Positions 1 through 4,864 of a stretch of 12,047 nt of DNA are shown piece after piece. Source of the DNA: an uncultured Solirubrobacteraceae bacterium (GTDB lineage: Bacteria; Actinomycetota; Thermoleophilia; Solirubrobacterales; Solirubrobacteraceae); assembly GCA_902806215.1 (NCBI GenBank), contig CADCVT010000438.1, forward strand, positions 1 to 12,047, given 5' to 3'. Made by a program: the position numbers and the translations under genes. The notes beneath the pieces were generated by a model. It searched no databases, had not been told where the DNA came from, and was given only the letters and a program-made list of their open reading frames with translations. The first letter of the stretch is position 1. The number at the start of each line of letters is the position of its first letter.

Positions 1-78
1 CTCGAGACCGGGCAGAAGAAGCCCGACGCCGAGGTGTCGAACCTCAAGGAAGCCTTCGAGCTCCTCGGCGGCGGCTGA
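1..78 (+). CDS. C-terminal end of an unidentified protein (partial)
   Basis: Only the last 25 codons and a TGA stop lie in the window; the 5' part is upstream of base 1. The readable tail is charged and probably helical, containing KKPDAEVSNLKEAFELL and ending in three glycines. That is too little to name a family. It is in the same reading frame as the next gene, separated by the TGA at 76-78 and 18 bases, so the two are probably co-transcribed. Codon use (G/C at nearly every third position) matches the rest of the window, which supports it being coding. Confidence 0.6.
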   Translation, partial: LETGQKKPDAEVSNLKEAFELLGGG

Positions 79-96
79 GAGCGCGGACGGGCCGGC

Positions 97-867
97 GTGC
101 GCGTCGTCTCGGTTCACGAGGACGTGCTCGTAGCGACGAGCGCCTTCTGGAAGACCACCTGCACGATCGTCCGCTCCGGCGACGAGGCGTTCGTGATCGA
201 CTCGCCCGTCCTGCCCGAGGAGCTCGACGTGCTCCCCGCCGTGCTCGAGCAGTCCGGGTTCCCGTTCACCGGGCTGCTCGCCACGCACGGCGACTGGGAC
301 CACCTGCTCGGGCGCCTCGCGTTCGGGTCCGGTGCGCCGCTCGGCGTGGCCGAGACGACCTCCGCGCGGCTGACGGGCGAGCCCGGCTCCGCGGCCCGCG
401 CGCTGCGCGACTTCGACGACGAGCACTACGTCGAGCGCGCGCAGCCGCTGGCGATGGGCAGCGTCGAGGCGCTCCCCGTGCCCGGCCACCTCGGGCTAGG
501 TGACCACGAGCTCGAGCTGCATCCCGCCGACGGCCACACGGCCGACGGCATGGCGGTGTTCGTCCCGTGGGCGCACGTGCTCGTCTGCGGCGACTACCTC
601 AGTCCGCGCGAGATCCCGATGATCAGCGAGGGCGGCTCGCGCGCCGCGTACCTCGCGACGCTGCGCCGCCTCGAGCCGCTCGTCGCGCGTGCCGCGACGG
701 TCGTGCCCGGCCACGGCGAGCCACTGGACTCCGTGCGCGCGCTCGCGATCCTGCGCGAGGACGTCGCCTACCTCGAGGCGCTGCCGGAGGGGAAGCTGCC
801 GCTGGCACGGAGCACGGCCGCGCAGCAGAGGATCCACGCCGCCAACGCCGAGCGGGTCGCCGCGTGA
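97..867 (+). CDS. Metallo-beta-lactamase-fold hydrolase with HxDxDH motif
   Basis: A 256-residue protein of the metallo-beta-lactamase (MBL) superfamily, probably a cytosolic hydrolase; the substrate cannot be read from sequence. The metal-site motifs are in order: T-H-G-D-W-D-H at residues 63-69, D-G-H-T-A-D-G with His147, G-D-Y with Asp166, and V-P-G-H-G-E with His206. The first motif has Asp66 where HxHxDH enzymes have the second His, so the metal site may differ from glyoxalase II or RNase Z. There is no signal peptide. The GTG at 97 is the first possible start after the in-frame stop at 76-78 and has GGACGG about 6 bases upstream. The stop overlaps the GTG of the next gene by 4 bases (GTGA), implying translational coupling to the VOC protein. 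The fold is secure; the function is open. Confidence 0.9.
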   Translation: MRVVSVHEDVLVATSAFWKTTCTIVRSGDEAFVIDSPVLPEELDVLPAVLEQSGFPFTGLLATHGDWDHLLGRLAFGSGAPLGVAETTSARLTGEPGSAARALRDFDDEHYVERAQPLAMGSVEALPVPGHLGLGDHELELHPADGHTADGMAVFVPWAHVLVCGDYLSPREIPMISEGGSRAAYLATLRRLEPLVARAATVVPGHGEPLDSVRALAILREDVAYLEALPEGKLPLARSTAAQQRIHAANAERVAA

Positions 868-1214
868 TCCACCACGTCGCGCTGGAGACGCACCCCGACG
901 ACGCCGAGGCGGCCGTGCGCTTCTGGGCGATCCTCGGCTTCGGCGAGGTCGACCCGCCGGACACGCTGAGCGGCGCGACGCGCTGGGTCGAGCGCGGCGG
1001 CCAGCAGATCCACCTGCTGCTCACCGACGAGCCGGTCGCGCCGCCGCAGGGGCACCCCGCGATCGTCGCGACCGACTACGACGGGACGCTCGAGCGGCTG
1101 TTCGCCGCCGGGCACCCGATCGACCCGCGGCCCGAGCACTGGGGCTCGCCGCGCGCGTTCGTCACCGGCCCCGGCGGACACCGCGTCGAGGTCATGCAGT
1201 TCGCTCCGCTCTAG
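864..1214 (+). CDS. VOC (glyoxalase/bleomycin-resistance fold) protein
   Basis: A 116-residue single-module vicinal-oxygen-chelate protein, about the usual length for a half-glyoxalase that dimerises to build its active site. It opens with I-H-H-V-A-L (His4 is the expected first metal ligand), has His50 in Q-Q-I-H-L-L-L, and ends with the usual G-P-G-G-H-R-V-E-V strand carrying Glu109. These three give the expected metal-ligand set. The role could be lyase, isomerase, dioxygenase or drug binding; the sequence does not decide. The start is the GTG at 864, which overlaps the stop of the MBL gene as GTGA, so the two are coupled and may act on related substrates. Its TAG stop shares a CTAG with the stop of the convergent RDD gene. 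Confidence 0.85.
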   Translation: MIHHVALETHPDDAEAAVRFWAILGFGEVDPPDTLSGATRWVERGGQQIHLLLTDEPVAPPQGHPAIVATDYDGTLERLFAAGHPIDPRPEHWGSPRAFVTGPGGHRVEVMQFAPL

Positions 1215-1642
1215 GCGCGCGTGACCGTGGTGCCCCCGGCGAGGTCGCCGAGGCGCTGGCGCTTGTCACCCGTGACGAGCACGGCGACGAGGCCGACGAT
1301 GTATCCCACCGGCAGGATGTCGATGATCCGCAGCAGCGAGCGCGCGACGATCGCGCGGTTCTCGGGACGCGACCCGTCGGCGAGGTTGACCACCCGCACG
1401 CCGAACAGGAGCTTGCCGAGGGTCTGCCCGCTCGTCGCCTCGAGGACCCCGTAGTAGAGGACCATGATCACGAAGAAGCTCACGGCCGGGAGGCCGTCGA
1501 GGTTCACCGAGGCAGAGCCATCGACGGACTTCGCCTCCCCGAACAGCACGGCCATGACGAGGAACAGGATCGTCATCAGCAGCAGGTCGACGAGCCCGGC
1601 GGCGATGCGGCGGCCGAGCACGTCGGGACGGCCCCCGTTCAC
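1211..1642 (-). CDS. RDD-family integral membrane protein
   Basis: A 143-residue membrane protein of the RDD family. Near the N-terminus R-R-I-A-A-G-L-V-D gives the family Arg and Asp (Arg11/12, Asp19). Three hydrophobic segments follow, at roughly residues 17-38, 52-73 and 111-130. The central T-L-G-K-L-L-F-G-V-R-V-V and the C-terminal R-L-G-D-L-A-G-G-T are typical of the family. The family's role is poorly defined; ion transport has been proposed for some members. The GTG start at 1642 overlaps the TGA of the upstream PRC-barrel gene by 4 bases, so it is translated by coupling and is the second gene of a two-gene operon. The 3' end overlaps the convergent VOC gene by 4 bases. Confidence 0.88.
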   Translation of the reverse strand: MNGGRPDVLGRRIAAGLVDLLLMTILFLVMAVLFGEAKSVDGSASVNLDGLPAVSFFVIMVLYYGVLEATSGQTLGKLLFGVRVVNLADGSRPENRAIVARSLLRIIDILPVGYIVGLVAVLVTGDKRQRLGDLAGGTTVTRA

Positions 1643-2238
1643 GGCAGGTCGCGCTCGCCCGGCGTCCCGTGCTCGACGTCCTCGACGGACTCGATGTGGC
1701 CCTCGGGCGCGGGGTCGGTCTCGAGCTGGATGACCTCCTTGCGCACCGGCACGACGCGCCGCTCGTGGTCGGTGACCATGACCTTGCGCAGCCGGACGCG
1801 CTCGGCGGGGCGCATCGGGCCCTCGCCGATCCGGACCTCCTCCTCCGAGCGGGTCATCGCGTCGTCGCCGAGGCGCGACTCGCCGCTGTCCCGGACGGGC
1901 GCGTCGTCGCCGAGGTGCACGTACTCCTGGCCGTAGTGGCGCCAGAGCGCGGCCTCCTCCTCGAGCGTCAGCGAGACGTCGGGCTCGATGCGCGGGGCGT
2001 CCTTGACGAGATCCTTGGAGAACGGGACGACGAGGTCGTCGTCGGCCTCGTCGACGCGCTCGAGCGGCACGTAGGACTCGTGGTTGCCGAACAGGCCGGT
2101 GCGGACGCCGCCCCACGCGGGGCGGTCGGTCTCACCGTCGAGGAAGACGTCGCCGAAGCTGCCGATCTTCTCGCCGTCGGGGTCGCGGACCGTGCGGCCT
2201 CGCCAACCGAGGACGGTGTCGATGTCGAGGTTGCGCAT
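1639..2238 (-). CDS. PRC-barrel / DUF2382 domain protein
   Basis: A 199-residue soluble protein. Residues about 3-85 form a PRC-barrel-like domain (V-L-G-W-R-G-R-T-V-R-D-P-D-G then I-G-S-F-G-D-V-F-L-D). Residues about 130-185 match the DUF2382 style (V-R-L-R-K-V-M-V-T-D-H followed by V-V-P-V-R-K-E-V-I-Q-L-E). The DUF2382 part looks short, and the last 25 residues are acidic. Proteins with this pairing are common in actinobacteria and cyanobacteria and are usually linked to stress responses; the biochemical role is not known. The ATG at 2238 is preferred because it lies just inside the inverted-repeat promoter region and begins M-R-N-L-D. There is no Shine-Dalgarno, consistent with a near-leaderless transcript. 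It overlaps the downstream RDD gene by GTGA. Confidence 0.85.
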   Translation of the reverse strand: MRNLDIDTVLGWRGRTVRDPDGEKIGSFGDVFLDGETDRPAWGGVRTGLFGNHESYVPLERVDEADDDLVVPFSKDLVKDAPRIEPDVSLTLEEEAALWRHYGQEYVHLGDDAPVRDSGESRLGDDAMTRSEEEVRIGEGPMRPAERVRLRKVMVTDHERRVVPVRKEVIQLETDPAPEGHIESVEDVEHGTPGERDLP

Positions 2239-2242
2239 GCCA

Positions 2243-2278
2243 CTTGCGGTACCCGCCCGACCGATCGGGTACCGCAAG
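2243..2278. promoter_or_regulatory. 13-bp perfect inverted repeat; predicted symmetric divergent promoters
   Basis: The arms CTTGCGGTACCCG (2243-2255) and CGGGTACCGCAAG (2266-2278) are exact reverse complements around a 10-base spacer, in the 43-base gap between divergent genes. Reading rightward, GGGTAC at 2267-2272 lies 17 bases after TTGCGG (2244-2249) and ends 9 bases before the GTG at 2282. Reading leftward, the same hexamer (2254 to 2249) ends 10 bases before the ATG at 2238. GGGTAY is the -10 consensus of the actinobacterial sigma-B/sigma-F stress group; the -35 match to that group (GNNT or GTTT) is imperfect. Predicted start sites at about 2279 and 2242 leave leaders of only 3-4 bases. 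An operator for a dimeric regulator is an alternative or additional reading. Confidence 0.65.
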
Positions 2279-2281
2279 ACC

Positions 2282-2629
2282 GTGGACACCTGGCTCATCA
2301 TCGTCATCGCCGTCGTCGTCATCCTGCTCGCGGCGCTGTTCCTGCTGGCCATGTCGCGCCGGGGGGACCGCTCCCGCCAGCGCCGCGTCGAGGCGCGTGC
2401 GCGGATGGCCGAGGCCGAGCGCCACGAGGTCACCGCCGAGAAGCACGCTGAGCGCCTGGAGACCGACCGCGAGGTCGCCGAGCGCGAGCGCATCCTCGCC
2501 GAGCAGCACGCCGCGAAGGCGGCCGAGGCCGAGCAGCGGCTCGAGGGTCGCGCCAGCACCGTCGAGCGCGAGCGCGCCGCGGCTGCCGAGCAGCGCGAGC
2601 GCGCGCAGCGCGTCGACCCCGGCGCCTAG
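2282..2629 (+). CDS. Small single-helix membrane protein with charged coiled coil
   Basis: A 115-residue protein of no named family that I recognise. Residues about 4-23 form one strongly hydrophobic helix (W-L-I-I-V-I-A-V-V-V-I-L-L-A-A-L-F-L-L-A). It is followed by M-S-R-R-G-D-R-S-R and then about 80 residues of Ala/Glu/Arg-rich heptad-like sequence, a probable cytoplasmic coiled coil. The positive-inside rule puts the N-terminus outside. The start is taken as the GTG at 2282, since it sits just after the predicted -10 and leaves the membrane helix at the extreme N-terminus. An in-frame ATG at 2237 exists but would place coding sequence across the promoter palindrome and overlap the divergent gene. 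No ribosome-binding site precedes the GTG. Shared control with the PRC-barrel/DUF2382 gene suggests an envelope-stress role (inference). Confidence 0.75.
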   Translation: MDTWLIIVIAVVVILLAALFLLAMSRRGDRSRQRRVEARARMAEAERHEVTAEKHAERLETDREVAERERILAEQHAAKAAEAEQRLEGRASTVERERAAAAEQRERAQRVDPGA

Positions 2630-2641
2630 GGAGCCTCCTAG
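2626..2641. other. Convergent 3' junction with imperfect palindrome
   Basis: The two TAG stops of the convergent genes are 8 bases apart, inside CTAGGGAGCCTCCTAG. The outer five bases on each side pair perfectly; two pairs inside do not. There is no T-tract on either side, so a classical intrinsic terminator is not supported. The feature may only reflect both genes ending in CTAG. Confidence 0.4.
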
Positions 2642-3936
2642 CGGCCGTAGCGCTCGAGCACGCGGAGGATCGCGTCGGTCCCGAAGTCGACCGCGCCGGC
2701 CGGGATGCGCTCGTCGGCGGCGTGGATGAGCTCGGTGAACCGCAGGTCGGCCGGGAGCTGCATCGGCGTGAAGCCGTACCCCTGGATCCCGAGCCGGCCG
2801 AAGTGCCGCGCATCGGTGATCGCGGCGAGCAGCATCGGGATCGGCGTGCCGGTCGGGTCAGCGTCCTTCAGCACGCCGGAGAGCAGGTCGAACAGGCCGA
2901 AGTCGGGCTCGGGCGGGCCGGGCTCCGCGCGGCCGACCTCGAGCTCGACGTCGTCGCCGACGAGCGCGCGCAGCTCGCGCAGCAGGTCGTCGGGGGTCTG
3001 GCCGGGAAGCAGGCGCGCGTCGAGGTCGACGGTGATCTCTGAGGGGATGACGTTGACCTTGTCGCCGCCCGCGACGATCGTCGCGTTGACCGTGTTGTGC
3101 AGGAGCGGGTCGAAGAACGTGCCGCGCTCGCCGAGCACGTCGAGGACCCGGTCCGTGAGCCGCGGGTCGAGCAGCCGGCCGAGGCCGAGCGCGAGCGGCT
3201 TCGGCAGCTCTTCGCCGATCGCCGCGATCGTCCGCTCCATGACCGGCGTGACGTGCACCGGCAGACGCTTGCGGTCGAGCGTGCGCAGCAGCTTGGCCAG
3301 CCGCGCCATCGTGCCGCCGTGCATCGGCAGCGACCCGTGGCCGCCGGGGCCGCGCACGGTCGCGCGCATCCAGCACACGCGCTTCTCGTCGACCTGGATG
3401 GGGTAGAAGCGCCGGCCCGCGACGGCAAAAGAGAACCCGCCGAACTCGCCGATCGCGTACCGGACGCCCTCGAGCAGGTCGGGCCGCTCGGTCACCAGGT
3501 GCAGCGCGCCGTCGTCGCCGCCGGCCTCCTCGTCGGACAGCACGACGAGGATCACGTCGCCCGCCGGCTGCAGTTCCTGCTTCGCGGCGCGCAGCACCGC
3601 CGAGACCATCATCGCGACCGCACCCTTCATGTCGAGCGCGCCGCGTCCGTGGATGAAGCCGTCGGCGAGCTCGCCTCCGAACGGGTCGCGGCTCCAGTCC
3701 TGCCCGGTCGTCGGGACGACGTCGACGTGCCCCTGGAGCAGGAGCGGCGGTGCAGTGCCCGCGCCGGGCAGGCGCGCCACGAGGTTCGGCCGCTCGGGCT
3801 TCTTCGCGACGATGGTCGTCTCGAGCCCGGCTTCGGTCAGCAGCCCGTCGATGAGCTCGACGCAGGCCCGCTCGTTGCCGGGCGGGTTCGTCGTGTCGAA
3901 GCGGATCAGCCGCTGGAGGAGCTCAGCTGGGGTCAA
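2638..3936 (-). CDS. M20-family metallopeptidase / deacylase
   Basis: A 432-residue cytosolic zinc amidohydrolase of the M20 (ArgE/DapE/carboxypeptidase) family, of usual length. The N-terminus F-D-T-T-N-P-P-G-N-E is typical. Metal and catalytic residues are visible in order: His70 and Asp72 in Q-G-H-V-D-V-V-P, Asp102 in G-A-L-D-M-K-G, the Glu136-Glu137 pair in S-D-E-E-A-G-G, Glu164 in G-E-F-G-G, and His405 in the C-terminal I-H-A-A-D-E-R. The lid/dimerisation domain contains R-G-P-G-G-H-G-S. It should hydrolyse an N-acyl amino acid or small peptide; the substrate is not determined. I chose the TTG at 3936 because the family N-terminus begins right after it and no ATG or GTG is nearby. This start overlaps the GNAT gene by 14 bases. 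It is the last gene of the minus-strand cluster. Confidence 0.9.
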   Translation of the reverse strand: MTPAELLQRLIRFDTTNPPGNERACVELIDGLLTEAGLETTIVAKKPERPNLVARLPGAGTAPPLLLQGHVDVVPTTGQDWSRDPFGGELADGFIHGRGALDMKGAVAMMVSAVLRAAKQELQPAGDVILVVLSDEEAGGDDGALHLVTERPDLLEGVRYAIGEFGGFSFAVAGRRFYPIQVDEKRVCWMRATVRGPGGHGSLPMHGGTMARLAKLLRTLDRKRLPVHVTPVMERTIAAIGEELPKPLALGLGRLLDPRLTDRVLDVLGERGTFFDPLLHNTVNATIVAGGDKVNVIPSEITVDLDARLLPGQTPDDLLRELRALVGDDVELEVGRAEPGPPEPDFGLFDLLSGVLKDADPTGTPIPMLLAAITDARHFGRLGIQGYGFTPMQLPADLRFTELIHAADERIPAGAVDFGTDAILRVLERYGR

Positions 3937-4408
3937 GGTGCAGGCGCCAGAACAGGTTGCGGCCGCCGTACCGGTCGTCCTGCGCGTCGAAGCCGAACGA
4001 GCGGTACAGCGCGAGCGCCGTGGCGTTGTCCTCGTTGGCGTCGAGCTCGACGCGCCGGCTGCCGCGCTCGCGCGCAAGGCCGATCACGGCCTCGACGAGC
4101 GCGCGCCCGAGCCCTTTCCCGCGCGCGCCCGCGTGCACGAACAGGTCCTCGAGCAGGCAGTCCTCCGACGCCCACCAGACGCCGAAGCGGAAGCGCACCT
4201 GCGCGACGCCCATCGGCGGGCTGTCGGCGTCGGGGGCGGCGAGCAGGAACGCCGTGTTGGGGTCCTCGATCAGGCGGTCGACGCCGGCGAGGAACGCGTT
4301 GTCGGACGGCCAGTCGACCTTCAGGTGGTTGCGGAAGGCGATCATGAGCTCGCCGACGGCGTCGGCCTCGTGGTGCTCGGCGCGCCAGACGACCGGGCCG
4401 TTCGTCAC
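3923..4408 (-). CDS. GNAT-family N-acetyltransferase
   Basis: A 161-residue acyl-CoA-dependent acetyltransferase. The acetyl-CoA pyrophosphate loop is seen as A-R-G-K-G-L-G-R at residues 95-102, preceded by the usual strand L-L-E-D-L-F-V-H. The C-terminal motif N-E-D-N-A-T-A-L-A-L-Y-R-S-F-G-F at 125-140 is the classic GNAT ending. The acceptor (amino acid, protein or small amine) cannot be told. The GTG start at 4408 overlaps the thioesterase stop as GTGA, and the 3' end overlaps the M20 peptidase start by 14 bases. An N-acyltransferase next to an M20 deacylase suggests opposite steps on an amine or amino acid, but this is inference. No signal peptide is visible. Confidence 0.9.
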   Translation of the reverse strand: MTNGPVVWRAEHHEADAVGELMIAFRNHLKVDWPSDNAFLAGVDRLIEDPNTAFLLAAPDADSPPMGVAQVRFRFGVWWASEDCLLEDLFVHAGARGKGLGRALVEAVIGLARERGSRRVELDANEDNATALALYRSFGFDAQDDRYGGRNLFWRLHLDPS

Positions 4409-4854
4409 GCGTTCTTCTGACGCACGTGCCAGCGCACGGTCATCGTCGCGACGACGTCGCCGCCGGCGTTCTGAAGCTCGACCTCGACCGGGAACTCGAT
4501 CTTGCCGTCGCTGTCGAGCTTCGCCAGCAGCTCGTCGCGGTCGGCACCGAGCGTGCCGGTGGCGGTGATCGCGCCCTTGGCGATCTTCTTGTAGAAGATC
4601 TCGGCGCTCTGCGCGAGCGGCGTCAGGTCGGCGAGCCGCTCGGCGAACGCGCCGACGAACGCCGCGCCCGAGGCCGCTTCGCCCGCGCCGAACAGCGCGC
4701 CCGCGTGCTGCGAGCCGACGTGGTTGCGCAGGTCCTCGCGGTCCGGCAGCGTCACGGTGCCGCGGCCGGGAGCGACCTCACCGATCTCCAGGCCGATGTA
4801 CCGGTTGAACGGGATGGCCAGCTCGAGGCCGCCCCGGATCGCTTCGTAGTCCAT
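4405..4854 (-). CDS. Hotdog-fold thioesterase-like protein (DUF4442/PaaI type)
   Basis: A 149-residue hotdog-fold protein. Residues 44-63, with N-H-V-G-S-Q-H-A-G-A-L-F-G-A-G-E, form the central helix and the likely catalytic region (the N-x-x-x-x-x-H-x-G-A-x-F pattern of DUF4442 and PaaI-like acyl-CoA thioesterases). The following strands, such as A-E-I-F-Y-K-K-I-A-K-G and the C-terminal T-M-T-V-R-W-H-V, fit the fold. It likely hydrolyses an acyl-CoA or acts as a proofreading thioesterase; the substrate is unknown. The ATG at 4854 begins only 10 bases after the stop of the secreted-protein gene, and its own stop overlaps the GNAT start, so it is in the same transcription unit. Confidence 0.85.
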   Translation of the reverse strand: MDYEAIRGGLELAIPFNRYIGLEIGEVAPGRGTVTLPDREDLRNHVGSQHAGALFGAGEAASGAAFVGAFAERLADLTPLAQSAEIFYKKIAKGAITATGTLGADRDELLAKLDSDGKIEFPVEVELQNAGGDVVATMTVRWHVRQKNA

Positions 4855-4864
4855 GCCCAGGACG

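Noticed and set aside
2626..2641. Bidirectional intrinsic terminator
   Set aside because: The palindrome is short with two internal mismatched pairs and no T-tract on either side.
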